This document shows, in pieces, positions 53,830-63,215 of a stretch of DNA of 64,000 nt. Where the stretch lies: the NCBI RefSeq assembly GCF_020178975.1, contig NZ_JAHXBU010000044.1, forward strand, positions 163,590-227,589, written 5' to 3'. The translations under genes were made by a program, and so were the position numbers. The notes beneath the pieces are model-generated. The model saw nothing but the letters and a program-made list of their open reading frames with translations, ran no database searches and was not told the origin of the DNA. Numbering within the stretch: the first letter of the stretch is position 1; each line of letters starts with the position of its first letter. This DNA comes from Cesiribacter sp. SM1. GTDB taxonomy: Bacteria > Bacteroidota > Bacteroidia > Cytophagales > Cyclobacteriaceae.

Positions 53830-55011
53830 TTAGTCGGTAATGGTGCGGGGAATGTCTGCCGGAAGTCTGCTGAGCATCTCGTAGTTAAGCTGCTGGCTCA
53901 TTTCGCTGAATGAAGAAACGGAAATGTTTTTATTGCCCTGGCTACCGATCAGCACCACCTCATCATCTTTGCGGATCTGCCTGATCTCTGTAACATTAAT
54001 CATGATAAGATTCATGTTTACAACGCCTACCACCGCTACCCGTTCGCCATGCACCAGCACCCTTCCTACATTGCTTAAGCTGCGGGAAAAGCCGTAGGCA
54101 TAGCCCACAGGTACTGTAGCAATTACCATGTCTTTAGAGGCCAGGTAGGAGTTGCCATAACCAATGTATTCTCCCATTTTAACCTTTTTGATGCTCAATA
54201 TCCTGCTTTTCCAGCAAATGAGTCGGCGCAGCGGGTCGGGCTGTTCCGGGTTATGGCGCATGTACATGATCCTGGTCTCCAGGTTTGGCCAAAAGCCATA
54301 CAACATAATACCAATGCGCACCAGGTCCATGCGGGTTTCAGGATAGTTCAGGGAGGCTGCCGAGCAGGCAGTGTGCCGGAGTGGTGGTTGAAGGCCTGCT
54401 TCAGTAACCTTGTCGTAAAGCCTGTTGTAGGTCTCCAGTTGCTGACGAATGCGCAGGTAGTTGGCCATTTCTTCTGCCCCGGCAAAATGGGTGCAAAGGC
54501 TTACCAGTTCCAGCTCTTCCGGCTGTTTTTTGAGTAAGTTTAGCACCTCTTCCAGTTCTTCTTCGTCGAAACCAGTGCGGTTCATGCCTGTTTCTACTTC
54601 CAGGTGAATGCGGGCCTTCTTTCCCAGCTGCCGGGCTGCTTCTACTGCTGCGTTAAGGCGGTCGCGTTCAAAAACAAAAAACTCAATGTCGTGCGCAATG
54701 GCCCAGGGCAGGTCCCTGTTGTCGATCATGCCCAGTATCATGATGGTAAGCGGTTTGCGCCTCACCTTCAGGATTCGCTGTGCCTCCTGTGCACTGAATA
54801 CACTTAAGTGCACAATGTCTGCATCCTGGCATAGTTCTGCTATTTGCTCCAGCCCGTGTCCATAGGCATTGCCCTTCACCACGGCAGAAAGCTTAACCCC
54901 GGGGCCAAGTATCTGCCTTACAAAGGCAACGTTAGATAAAAATGCACTGCGGCTTATTTCTATGCCGGAAGTGTGCTGCACACTGTAAGATGGGTCGGAA
55001 AAATGAGTCAT
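53830..55011 (-). CDS. alr: Alanine racemase
   Basis: 393 residues. PLP lysine K46 in AVVKGNAYGHG, substrate-side EVETGMNRTGF, HTACSAASL, and the second catalytic Tyr in IGYGNSYLA. The usual CMD motif near the active site reads NMN (VVNMNLIMINV). It interconverts L- and D-alanine for peptidoglycan. As the last gene of a five-gene operon with a transporter, an ornithine-racemase-like enzyme and an M20 hydrolase, it could also act on another amino acid. Cytoplasmic, dimeric by family. Confidence 0.92.
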   Translation of the reverse strand: MTHFSDPSYSVQHTSGIEISRSAFLSNVAFVRQILGPGVKLSAVVKGNAYGHGLEQIAELCQDADIVHLSVFSAQEAQRILKVRRKPLTIMILGMIDNRDLPWAIAHDIEFFVFERDRLNAAVEAARQLGKKARIHLEVETGMNRTGFDEEELEEVLNLLKKQPEELELVSLCTHFAGAEEMANYLRIRQQLETYNRLYDKVTEAGLQPPLRHTACSAASLNYPETRMDLVRIGIMLYGFWPNLETRIMYMRHNPEQPDPLRRLICWKSRILSIKKVKMGEYIGYGNSYLASKDMVIATVPVGYAYGFSRSLSNVGRVLVHGERVAVVGVVNMNLIMINVTEIRQIRKDDEVVLIGSQGNKNISVSSFSEMSQQLNYEMLSRLPADIPRTITD

Positions 55012-55075
55012 GTTTGAAGATAACTGCTAAGGGCTGGAGGTTGTTACTTAAGTTAGAGGTAGTGAAGGATTGATT

Positions 55076-56263
55076 TCATTCTCCCATTAACTCATTGATC
55101 AGCGCCCAGTACATCTTTAATCCATAGGGGATCAGGGCATCGGGAAAATCATAAGAGGCATTGTGAAGGTTTAGCTGTTCGGTGCCGGAGCCCAGGCCAA
55201 AAAAGCCGGAAGGGGCAAGTTGGTTGTAATGCCCAAAGTCTTCCGACCAGCGAAAAGCTTCTTCTTTGTGGTGTACGGATAGTCCTGCAGCAGCGGCGGC
55301 CCTGCTTAAGATTTCAGAAACCACTGCATTATTCTGGGTAACAGGAAAAACCTCGTGGTAAGATAATGCTAACCGCAGCCCGAATTCCTGTGCCACTGTT
55401 CTGATCTGTGCTTCTACAGCCTCGCTAAGCACTGTCATTTCTTCCTCCAGGTTAGCACGCAGGGTGGCCTGTAAAACTGCCTGTCCGGGAGAGATGCCAA
55501 AGCTTGGTTCACCCATCTGGGCATGGGTGAGGGTGAGCAGGAGCAGCTCTTTGTGTGGCAGTTGATCAGGCAAAGCAGGAAGTACCTGCAGCAGCCTTGC
55601 AAGTGCCCCGGCAGGAGAGATGCCCCGCTCCGGCTCGGCTGCATGGGCGGTGCCGCCTGTTAACACCACACGCAGTCCTTTTGATGCGGCACAAAAAGTC
55701 CCCTCCCGCAGCACCAGCTGCCCCAAAGGATAACCGGGCAGGTTATGGAGTCCGAAGATATAATCTGGCTTTAGTTCCCTGAAATGCGGATCCTGCACCA
55801 GTGCCCGGGCGCCTTCGCCTGTTTCTTCGGCCGGCTGCATAAATAACACCACGCGACCCTTTTTGGGTGGATGGCGGTGCAGGAGGGGAGCCAGGCCTGC
55901 TACCATGCTCATGTGGCCATCGTGTCCGCATTTATGTGATACTCCCTTATTCAGCGAGTTGTAGGGCAGGTGGTTCTGCTCCGGGATGGGAAGGGCATCC
56001 ATATCTGCCCGGAACATAAGGGTGGGGCCTTCTTCGCTGCCTTCGTACACTGCCGCCAGGCCTGTACCGGATGCTGTGGCACCCAGGCGGGTTAGGATGC
56101 GTGCAGGCATATGCCTTTGCAGGTAGGCTTTAACATAACGGGCCGTTGCCTCCTCCTGCCCCGATAGTTCAGGGTATTTGTGTAAGTCCCGCCGGAGCTG
56201 TGTTAGTTCGGGGAGCAGGTTACTGATTTCTTCTACTACTATGCTAGGCAATGCGTTTTTCAA
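55076..56263 (-). CDS. M20-family amidohydrolase (N-acyl amino acid hydrolase type)
   Basis: 395 residues. Metal site residues in RADMDALP, HKCGHDGHMS and QPAEETGEGA; FGLHNLPGYPLGQL and a small dimerisation domain (TGGTAHAAEPERGISP) follow. Matches the M20D group that hydrolyses N-acyl or indole-amino acid conjugates. No signal peptide. The start lies 20 bases inside the end of the racemase gene upstream, indicating coupled translation. The natural acyl-amino acid is not known; the operon suggests a D- or dibasic amino acid derivative. Confidence 0.88.
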   Translation of the reverse strand: MKNALPSIVVEEISNLLPELTQLRRDLHKYPELSGQEEATARYVKAYLQRHMPARILTRLGATASGTGLAAVYEGSEEGPTLMFRADMDALPIPEQNHLPYNSLNKGVSHKCGHDGHMSMVAGLAPLLHRHPPKKGRVVLFMQPAEETGEGARALVQDPHFRELKPDYIFGLHNLPGYPLGQLVLREGTFCAASKGLRVVLTGGTAHAAEPERGISPAGALARLLQVLPALPDQLPHKELLLLTLTHAQMGEPSFGISPGQAVLQATLRANLEEEMTVLSEAVEAQIRTVAQEFGLRLALSYHEVFPVTQNNAVVSEILSRAAAAAGLSVHHKEEAFRWSEDFGHYNQLAPSGFFGLGSGTEQLNLHNASYDFPDALIPYGLKMYWALINELMGE

Positions 56264-57314
56264 TATAATATGAGTTTAACAGGCCGAGCGCGCCCATATA
56301 CCTAAGTTTGAAGCTTAGCTCATCGCCCACCTTATAGCCATGCTCATTCTGCCCCAGGTCTATAACGAGCATATCGGAACTGGCACCTACTACGGAAAAG
56401 TCGTATCCGTCCAGCACCAGGTATTTAGGATCCACATCCAGCAGGCCTACATCAAGAATGGCCCTGCAGCTGGTTTGGCCATAGAGGCTGCTGTCTACTT
56501 CATGCACCTGCCCCTGTGGGTTGGCTGCCAGCTCGCCAATGGGCACCACCGGTTTCCTGGTGATCTCTATTATTTCGGTATGCAACTCAAAAACATCATC
56601 GCGCATGCCCTCTACCGTGGTGTTCGTAAACAGGTTAAGGCCAAAGAACAGGATTTCTCCTACCCGGAAGTGATTGATCCCTTTGGGAAGCTGCCTGTTG
56701 AGCAGGAGCGGAACGGTAACACTGGTGCCGCCGGAGATCCAGGGAATGCTTTGGTTAAACTTCAGCTCAATGATCTGCTTGTAGAGGCACAGCTGTACCA
56801 GCTTATCCTGCGAGGGCATTACCCCGTGCAGGCAGTTCAGGTTGGTGCCCAGCCCTATTACCTCTATGTTGGGCAGCTCAAATACCTTAGCATAAAAGTT
56901 CACCAGGTTTTCGCCCATTACGCCCTCCCGCAGGTCGCCGGTCTCTACCATAATGATCACCTTGTGTTGTTTCTCCTGCTGCACGGCTTCGTCGCTAAGC
57001 AGCTTAAGGGTATAATACTCGGTGTTCATGCTCACATCTGCATACCTGATGATCTTATGGATGTTGCCTTTGGCAGGAGGTTTAATGTAGACTGTTTGTA
57101 CGTGAGGGGCTAGTTCTTTTATCCGCTTCAGGTTGCTGATGCGCGAATCGTGTATTTCTACTATGCCCAGCTCAATAAGTAGTTTCAGGTAATCACGATT
57201 GCCACAGAGTAGTTTAGATACTACCCCCCAGCTTAGCTCGTGTTCCTCGAACATATTTTTCAGGAAATTGAAATTATGCAGGAGGTTATCTTTATAAAGG
57301 TTCAGGTATGCCAT
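56244..57314 (-). CDS. Alanine/ornithine-racemase-family PLP enzyme
   Basis: 356 residues. Fold III PLP barrel of the ornithine racemase group: SKLLCGN with the PLP Lys at 34, VEIHDSRISNLKRI, VETGDLREGV, IPWISGGTSVTVPLL and HFRVGEILFFG. It is clearly different from Alr (no Alr C-terminal signature) and of typical Orr length. Predicted to racemise a basic or small amino acid in the cytoplasm. It begins one base after the GNAT stop codon region and overlaps the M20 gene by 20 bases. Confidence 0.85.
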   Translation of the reverse strand: MAYLNLYKDNLLHNFNFLKNMFEEHELSWGVVSKLLCGNRDYLKLLIELGIVEIHDSRISNLKRIKELAPHVQTVYIKPPAKGNIHKIIRYADVSMNTEYYTLKLLSDEAVQQEKQHKVIIMVETGDLREGVMGENLVNFYAKVFELPNIEVIGLGTNLNCLHGVMPSQDKLVQLCLYKQIIELKFNQSIPWISGGTSVTVPLLLNRQLPKGINHFRVGEILFFGLNLFTNTTVEGMRDDVFELHTEIIEITRKPVVPIGELAANPQGQVHEVDSSLYGQTSCRAILDVGLLDVDPKYLVLDGYDFSVVGASSDMLVIDLGQNEHGYKVGDELSFKLRYMGALGLLNSYYIEKRIA

Positions 57315-57315
57315 A

Positions 57316-57777
57316 CTAGCGTTGCAGACGCATTTCCAGGTACTTGTTGGTAAAGCCCAGCTTTTCGTACAGTTTTTTTGCAGGGTTGTTTGGCTCTACG
57401 TGCAGGGCAATGCTGCCCTTGGCCGTTGCAATGGCCCGCTGCATCAGCGCTTTGCCCAGGCCTTTGCCCCGATGCTCCTTGTGTACGGCAATGTATACCA
57501 GTATGTTCTCGGGTATGTAGCTCTCCATGCCGGTTTTGTTCATTACCACGACGCCTGCTATGGCGTCGTCTTCGGTTGCTAAAAGCACAAAGCCACCCTG
57601 ATGCCCGTAACTGCTTAGGGCATAATCTAGGCACTTCATTATATCGTGTTTGCTGTCGCCAAACTCGTCCAGGTGTTCTGCCAGAAAGTTTGCTATTTCG
57701 TTTTTCTGCAGAAAAGTTGGTAGATCTGCAGCTGTTATTACTTTATAATCCATTGCAATTGTTGCGTAATTGTGCAT
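57316..57777 (-). CDS. GNAT-family N-acetyltransferase
   Basis: 153 residues (145 if the ATG at 57753, MDYKVITAADL, is used). Acetyl-CoA motif RGKGLGKALMQRA and the final NNPAKKLYEKLGF are the standard GNAT signature. The substrate is probably an amine or amino acid. Located between the symporter (2 bases away) and racemase genes, it could acetylate the same amino acid derivative that the M20 enzyme deacylates, although this is only inferred. Confidence 0.88.
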   Translation of the reverse strand: MHNYATIAMDYKVITAADLPTFLQKNEIANFLAEHLDEFGDSKHDIMKCLDYALSSYGHQGGFVLLATEDDAIAGVVVMNKTGMESYIPENILVYIAVHKEHRGKGLGKALMQRAIATAKGSIALHVEPNNPAKKLYEKLGFTNKYLEMRLQR

Positions 57778-57779
57778 GT

Positions 57780-59231
57780 TTAAACAGGCTGTTTAGTTAA
57801 CGTTTTTTGAGGGCTAAGTGTTGAAATACTGCAGTAGGTGATCAGTGAGGCAATGATGCCGAAGAGGTTGGCATCCAGTGCATAGGGCAGGGGTACGGCA
57901 AGCAGTGAGAGGGTTACCGTTACACTGCCACCGGCCAGCATAGACCAGAAGGCGGCCCGGGCATGGCGGCTGCTAAAGAATAGGGCAGCCATAAGCGGAA
58001 CCAGCAGACCACTGACCATAAAGGCATAGGAGTAGAGCATCAGGCTAAGCACATTTTCCATAAAAGTTGCCAGCACCAGTGCCAGCAGGCCAATGCCAAG
58101 CGTTACCCATTGCGACAGGCGCAGTACCTTATCTTCAGATAACACCCTGCTGCGCAGGTTGCTGATCAGGTCGGTAACTACATTGCCGGAGGCGGCCATC
58201 AGGCAGCTGTCGGCGGTGGAAAGTATGGCAGAAAAGTAAGCCGACATCATCAGGCCCATAAGCCCTACCGGCAGCACCGTTCTTAGCAGGAGCGGAAGTC
58301 CGCTTTCAGCATCAACATCAGCTGCTCCTGCATAGCCCATATAGGCGAACATACCCTGTTCGGCAGCCACACGTGAGAGCAGGCCCAGGCTTACCCCCAG
58401 CAGGGCCATGATGGGCCATTCAAACAGGCCGGCAATGTACCAGGCCCTGCGGGCTGTTTTGGTATCCCTGCAGGCAAAAATGCGCTGGTAGAGGGTCATG
58501 CCCACAAACCAGATGGGTATGATAGTAATGCCCCAGTTCAGGATCTGTACCCAGCTGATGTTGCCCAGGCTGAAAAAGTGTGGCGGGAGTGTTGCCCTGA
58601 TGGTTTCCCAGCCGCCAACGGCAGTGTAGCAGACTGGTAAGCCAATAAAAAGCAGGCCCGCCATCAGAATGATCCACTGGACGGTATCAGTATAGATAAC
58701 GGCTTTGATGCCGCCCATAACAGTATACACCACGGCCAGCACACCCATAATGAGCAGGGCCGGCATCAGCTCCAGCTGTGCAAAGGTGCCCGATGCCAGT
58801 TTAGCGCCAGCTAGAAGCTGGCTGCTGGTAAAGCCTGTGTAACCGATGGCAGAAATGATACCGGCAAGCACGGCCACCCGCCTGCCAAAGAAATGGCCAT
58901 ATAATTGCGGAAGTGTAAAGAAGTTTTTGAATGCAGGGTTTTCTCTTACCCGCGGAATCAGGAGCACTGCCGCCAGCCATGCCCCAAGCAAGCCGGTAAA
59001 AAGCATCCAGGAACCAGAGAGTCCCATCATAAAGCCCAGGCCGCCCAGGCCAATGGAAAATCCGCCGCCCACATCTGTTGCCACTACCGAAAGGCCAATG
59101 TGCCAGCTGCCCATCTGGCGGCCGCCTACGTAGTAATCTTCTGTTCCGCTGTTCTTTCTAAGGAAGTAAAAACCAATACCCAGCATCCCCAGCATGTAGG
59201 CCAGGAAAATGGCTATATCGAAAAAGTGCAT
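57780..59231 (-). CDS. Sodium:solute symporter (SSS family)
   Basis: 483 residues with about 13 hydrophobic helices. Family segments: GTEDYYVGGRQMGSWHIGLSVVATDVGGG, FTSSQLLAGAKLASG, VYTVMGGIKAVIYTDTVQW and MSAYFSAILSTADSCLMAASGNVVTDL, the last being the conserved SSS Na+-site stretch. Inner membrane Na+-coupled uptake. First gene of a five-gene operon of amino-acid enzymes, so an amino acid, peptide or N-acyl amino acid is the likely cargo. Promoter presumably in 59232-59508, where no clear box is seen. Confidence 0.92.
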   Translation of the reverse strand: MHFFDIAIFLAYMLGMLGIGFYFLRKNSGTEDYYVGGRQMGSWHIGLSVVATDVGGGFSIGLGGLGFMMGLSGSWMLFTGLLGAWLAAVLLIPRVRENPAFKNFFTLPQLYGHFFGRRVAVLAGIISAIGYTGFTSSQLLAGAKLASGTFAQLELMPALLIMGVLAVVYTVMGGIKAVIYTDTVQWIILMAGLLFIGLPVCYTAVGGWETIRATLPPHFFSLGNISWVQILNWGITIIPIWFVGMTLYQRIFACRDTKTARRAWYIAGLFEWPIMALLGVSLGLLSRVAAEQGMFAYMGYAGAADVDAESGLPLLLRTVLPVGLMGLMMSAYFSAILSTADSCLMAASGNVVTDLISNLRSRVLSEDKVLRLSQWVTLGIGLLALVLATFMENVLSLMLYSYAFMVSGLLVPLMAALFFSSRHARAAFWSMLAGGSVTVTLSLLAVPLPYALDANLFGIIASLITYCSISTLSPQKTLTKQPV

Positions 59232-59508
59232 GAATTTGTTTGTTGCCCAATGCTTAAAGGTAGCACTTTAGGCCCTCATTTACTGAAGAAAGCCTGTTTT
59301 TAAGGCAATGTTCGCCAGATAGTGCAATGGGGTGTGCAATTTCTGCAAAATGTAAGCTTGTTTACTGCCAAATAAAATGCGGAATCAAGGATCGGAATGT
59401 TGGCTTTTATGTTAAAATTATATTTTGTATGCCATAATTTTGAAATTTAATCAGTGGCTTTGGCAGCTTTGGTTTAGCCTGCTTGGTTTGAAACCACCAG
59501 GAATGGTC

Positions 59509-59539
59509 AAAAAAAAGCCTTCTGCAGTTGCAGAAGGCT
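59509..59539 (-). terminator. Terminator of the sdh operon
   Basis: AGCCTTCTGCA (59516-59526) and TGCAGAAGGCT (59529-59539), a perfect 11-bp stem; on the minus strand it is followed by a run of T (59509-59516). Confidence 0.92.
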
Positions 59540-59563
59540 CTCTGTACAATTCAGAATAAATTC

Positions 59564-60316
59564 TTAAACGTTATCAGAAGTAAACTTAGCACCGATATAC
59601 TCACGGTTCATCATGGCGATGAAATCCTGGCTGATCTCCTTCGGACACTCCACAGAGCAGGCCTGGGTGTTGGTACAGTTACCAAAACCTTCTGCATCCA
59701 TCTGCGCAACCATTCTTTCAACCCTGTTTTTACGCTCTACCTTACCCTGGGGTAGCAGGGCCAGCTGCGATACTTTTGCAGATACAAAAAGCATGGCAGA
59801 AGCATTTTTACAGGCAGCCACACAGGCACCGCATGAGATGCAGGTTGCTGCATTGAAGGCTTCGTCGGCTATTTTCTTGGGAACAGGAATTTCGTTGGCA
59901 TCTGGCACACCACCGGTATTCACCGATACATAACCACCCGCCTGAATGATACGGTCAAAGGCGCTGCGGTCCACTACCAGGTCTTTTACCACCGGGAATG
60001 CTTTTGCACGCCAGGGCTCTACGGTAATCACATCGCCATCGTTAAACAGGCGCATGTGCAGCTGGCAGGTTGCCGTGCCTTTTGAAGGTCCATGCGGACG
60101 GCCGTTGATGTGCATGGCACATGATCCGCAGATACCTTCACGGCAGTCGTGGTCAAAGTGCACAGGCTCCTGGCCTTCACGTTCCAGTCTTTCGTTCAGC
60201 ACATCCATCATTTCCAGAAAGGACATATGATGGTTGATGTCCTTCATCTCATATGTTACAAACCCACCCTTATCGGCAGGGCCTTTTTGTCTCCAGACCT
60301 TTAATGTCAGATTCAT
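59564..60316 (-). CDS. sdhB: Succinate dehydrogenase/fumarate reductase iron-sulfur subunit
   Basis: 250 residues. N-terminal [2Fe-2S] ferredoxin-type ligands in [19 protein letters not shown] plus a later Cys (TCQLHM); the C-terminal part has two cluster sets, [15 protein letters not shown] and [15 protein letters not shown], for [4Fe-4S] and [3Fe-4S]. It passes electrons from SdhA to the membrane anchor and menaquinone. Starts one base after the sdhA stop. Confidence 0.96.
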   Translation of the reverse strand: MNLTLKVWRQKGPADKGGFVTYEMKDINHHMSFLEMMDVLNERLEREGQEPVHFDHDCREGICGSCAMHINGRPHGPSKGTATCQLHMRLFNDGDVITVEPWRAKAFPVVKDLVVDRSAFDRIIQAGGYVSVNTGGVPDANEIPVPKKIADEAFNAATCISCGACVAACKNASAMLFVSAKVSQLALLPQGKVERKNRVERMVAQMDAEGFGNCTNTQACSVECPKEISQDFIAMMNREYIGAKFTSDNV

Positions 60317-60317
60317 A

Positions 60318-62252
60318 TTATTTATAGCTTCTTTGGGTGAGTTTCACATTTTCAAATACCAGGTCTTCTTTGTGCAGGGTAGGCTCGCCATTGAAGCCGC
60401 CATATTCCCAGGCTGCTACATAAGAAAACTCTTCATCGTTACGCAGGGCTTCACCTTCTGGTGTCTGGTACTCATCACGGAAGTGGCCGCCGCAGCTTTC
60501 TTCGCGGTGCAGGGCATCGCGGATCATCAGCTCGCCCAGCTCCAGGAAGTCGGCTACACGGTTGGCTTTTTCCAGCGACATGTTAAGCTCTTCGGCACTG
60601 CCGTTTACTTTAACATCTTTCCAGAAATCGGCACGCAGCTGCTGCACCAGGCCAATGGCTTTGGTTAAGCCTTCGGCATTACGGGCCATACCGCAGTACT
60701 CCCACATAATACTGCCCAGCTCGCGGTGGAAATCATCTACCGTACGGGTGCCCTTAATGCTTAGCAGTTTGTTGATGCCATCTTTCACAGCCTTTTCTGC
60801 TTCATCGAAGGCAGGGTGGCTGGCATCTACCTTTTTGAATGGCAGGCTGGCAACATAATCGCCCATGGTGTACGGAATTACAAAGTAACCATCGGCAAGT
60901 CCCTGCATCAGGGCAGAAGCACCCAGGCGGTTAGCTCCATGGTCGGAAAAGTTAGCTTCGCCCAGTGCATACAGACCAGGGATGTTGGTCATCAGGTTAT
61001 AATCTACCCACAGACCACCCATGGTGTAGTGCACCGCAGGGTAAATCATCATGGGCAGGGTATAGGGATCGTCACCGGTTATCTTCTCATACATTTCGAA
61101 GAGGTTACCATAGCGCGCCTCAATAGTACTCTTGCCATCGCGGCGAATTGCATCGGCAAAATCAAGGTATACCGCCAGGCCGGTACCACCTACACCACGG
61201 CCTTCGTCGCAAACATACTTGGCATTACGCGAGGCTACGTCGCGTGGCACCAGGTTACCAAAGCTTGGGTAACGGCGCTCCAGGTAGTAGTCGCGTGCCT
61301 CTTCTGGCAAGTCTGTTGGTTTAATCTGCCCTTTGCGGATCTTCTCGGCGTCTTCTACCGTTTTAGGTACCCACACACGTCCATCGTTACGCAGCGACTC
61401 AGACATCAGCGTAAGCTTAGACTGGTAAAGGCCGGATACGGGGATACAGGTTGGGTGAATCTGGGTAAAGCAAGGGTTGGCAAAAAGGGCGCCTTTGCGG
61501 TGTGCTCTCCAGGCGGCAGTGGCGTTAGAGGCCATGGCATTGGTAGAGAGGTAAAACACGTTGCCGTAACCACCGGTGCAAAGCAGCACGGCGTGGCCGG
61601 CATGGCGCTCAATTTTACCGGTAATCAGGTTGCGGGTAATGATACCTTTGGCATGACCATCGATCATCACCAGGTCCAGCATTTCGGTACGGGTGTACAG
61701 TTTTATTTTGCCTGTGGCCACCTGGCGGCTAAGGGCCTGGTAAGCGCCAATCAGCAACTGCTGGCCAGTCTGGCCCTTGGCATAAAAGGTACGACTCACC
61801 TGGGCACCACCAAAAGAGCGGTTATCCAGCAACCCGCCGTATTCACGGGCAAAAGGAACACCCTGTGCCACACACTGGTCAATAATATTTACTGATACCT
61901 GGGCCAGGCGATAAACGTTGGCCTCACGGCTGCGGTAGTCACCACCTTTTACAGTATCGTAGAACAGGCGGTAAACTGAGTCGCCATCGTTCTGGTAGTT
62001 TTTGGCAGCGTTGATACCACCCTGCGCAGCAATAGAGTGCGCACGGCGCGGGCTGTCGTGGAAGGTGAAAACCTTTACATTATAACCTAGTTCGGCAAGG
62101 GAAGCTGCGGCAGATGCGCCGGCCAGACCTGTGCCTACTACAATGATATCGAACTTGCGTTTGTTGGCCGGGTTAACCAGCTTGACGTTGAATTTGTGTT
62201 TTTCCCACTTTTCCGCCAGCGGACCTTCCGGTATTCTTGAATTTAAATTCAT
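60318..62252 (-). CDS. sdhA: Succinate dehydrogenase/fumarate reductase flavoprotein subunit
   Basis: 644 residues, the length of the Bacteroidota/epsilon-type flavoprotein. FAD-binding [18 protein letters not shown], the covalent FAD His segment [27 protein letters not shown] substrate site, and active-site Arg in RDVASR. Membrane-bound complex II catalysing succinate oxidation in the TCA cycle and respiratory chain. Second gene of sdhCAB. Confidence 0.97.
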   Translation of the reverse strand: MNLNSRIPEGPLAEKWEKHKFNVKLVNPANKRKFDIIVVGTGLAGASAAASLAELGYNVKVFTFHDSPRRAHSIAAQGGINAAKNYQNDGDSVYRLFYDTVKGGDYRSREANVYRLAQVSVNIIDQCVAQGVPFAREYGGLLDNRSFGGAQVSRTFYAKGQTGQQLLIGAYQALSRQVATGKIKLYTRTEMLDLVMIDGHAKGIITRNLITGKIERHAGHAVLLCTGGYGNVFYLSTNAMASNATAAWRAHRKGALFANPCFTQIHPTCIPVSGLYQSKLTLMSESLRNDGRVWVPKTVEDAEKIRKGQIKPTDLPEEARDYYLERRYPSFGNLVPRDVASRNAKYVCDEGRGVGGTGLAVYLDFADAIRRDGKSTIEARYGNLFEMYEKITGDDPYTLPMMIYPAVHYTMGGLWVDYNLMTNIPGLYALGEANFSDHGANRLGASALMQGLADGYFVIPYTMGDYVASLPFKKVDASHPAFDEAEKAVKDGINKLLSIKGTRTVDDFHRELGSIMWEYCGMARNAEGLTKAIGLVQQLRADFWKDVKVNGSAEELNMSLEKANRVADFLELGELMIRDALHREESCGGHFRDEYQTPEGEALRNDEEFSYVAAWEYGGFNGEPTLHKEDLVFENVKLTQRSYK

Positions 62253-62265
62253 GGAGTTTCTGGGA

Positions 62266-62961
62266 TTAATGATTTATGTTACGGAAAAAGTAGATGTACA
62301 GTGGCATTAGCGCAAAGATGAACGGTACGATGATGGAAAACCAGAATCCTACACTACGGATAATAGGCCAGTACTTTTTGTGCCGCAGGCCAAGGGTCTG
62401 GAAGGCACTCTGAAAGCCATGCATCAGGTGAAAGGCAAGGAACACCATCATTACCACGTACAGGGCAGTGTACCAAAGCTCGGAAAAAGAGCTTTGAACC
62501 ACATGGTACAGGTTTTTGATCTCTCCAGCTTCAGCGTAATTGACGGTAGGCACTACGCCCCACTTCAGGGAGTACCAGAAGTTAGCCATGTGGATAACAA
62601 TGAAAACGAGGACCAGCGTTCCTAAAATGCCCATATTTCTGGAAGACCAGGAAACATGCGGAGAAGGTACCTGTTTGGTGTAGCCTACTGGCCGTGCCTT
62701 ACGGTTGTGGATGCCCAACAACACCGTAATAATCACGTGCGCCAGAATAGCAGCATATAGCAAATACCGGACAATCATAATGCCCAGGTTGCCCGTCATA
62801 AATTGCGTATACTCATTAAAGGCTCTTCCTTCGTCTGGTTTAAACAGCAACAGGTTACCCGTTACGTGTCCTACTAAAAAGAAGATTAAGAATAAGCCTG
62901 TAATGGCAGTGAGGAATTTACGACCAATTGAACTTGAGAACGTTTGTGTTAACCAACTCAT
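62266..62961 (-). CDS. sdhC: Succinate dehydrogenase cytochrome b558-type anchor subunit
   Basis: 231 residues, five hydrophobic helices with His in [26 protein letters not shown] and [11 protein letters not shown] that fit the two haem-b ligand pairs of the b558 type (single-subunit anchor, no SdhD). First gene of the operon; sdhA follows after 13 bases. The ATG at 62961 follows the promoter at 63003-63033. Confidence 0.94.
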   Translation of the reverse strand: MSWLTQTFSSSIGRKFLTAITGLFLIFFLVGHVTGNLLLFKPDEGRAFNEYTQFMTGNLGIMIVRYLLYAAILAHVIITVLLGIHNRKARPVGYTKQVPSPHVSWSSRNMGILGTLVLVFIVIHMANFWYSLKWGVVPTVNYAEAGEIKNLYHVVQSSFSELWYTALYVVMMVFLAFHLMHGFQSAFQTLGLRHKKYWPIIRSVGFWFSIIVPFIFALMPLYIYFFRNINH

Positions 62962-63002
62962 GGGATGTTTCTAAATTTGAAACCTAGATTTTCTTAGCCG
63001 GC

Positions 63003-63033
63003 CAAAAATACATTAGCAAGCGGTATCAACCAA
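63003..63033 (-). promoter_or_regulatory. Bacteroidota-type promoter of sdhCAB
   Basis: On the minus strand: TTG (63031-63033), 20 bases, then TATTTTTG (63003-63010), matching the TTG-N17-20-TAnnTTTG consensus recognised by the primary sigma factor of this phylum, 42 bases upstream of sdhC. Confidence 0.6.
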
Positions 63034-63121
63034 CGAAAGCAAATAATTTTAATGGGTTCTAAATAAGATATTAGTTGCACTTTGTAAAAGAAAAAGCACA
63101 ATCCAACGTTCTTTTTGTCAG

Positions 63122-63129
63122 TATATTTG
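63122..63129 (+). promoter_or_regulatory. Possible -7 box of the divergent secreted protein gene
   Basis: TATATTTG fits TAnnTTTG, 86 bases before the start at 63216. No well-placed TTG upstream element is visible. Confidence 0.35.
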
Positions 63130-63215
63130 TTACTTTAATCGAAAACCTTGCACGTGGTGCCAACATACTGCCGTTGCCGGGGTTTAGTGTTAGAGTGACT
63201 TTTTTTAACCCGAGC

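Noticed and set aside
60816..61895. A 359-codon open frame on the plus strand
   Set aside because: Antisense to sdhA, with no recognisable motifs; sdhA is certain.
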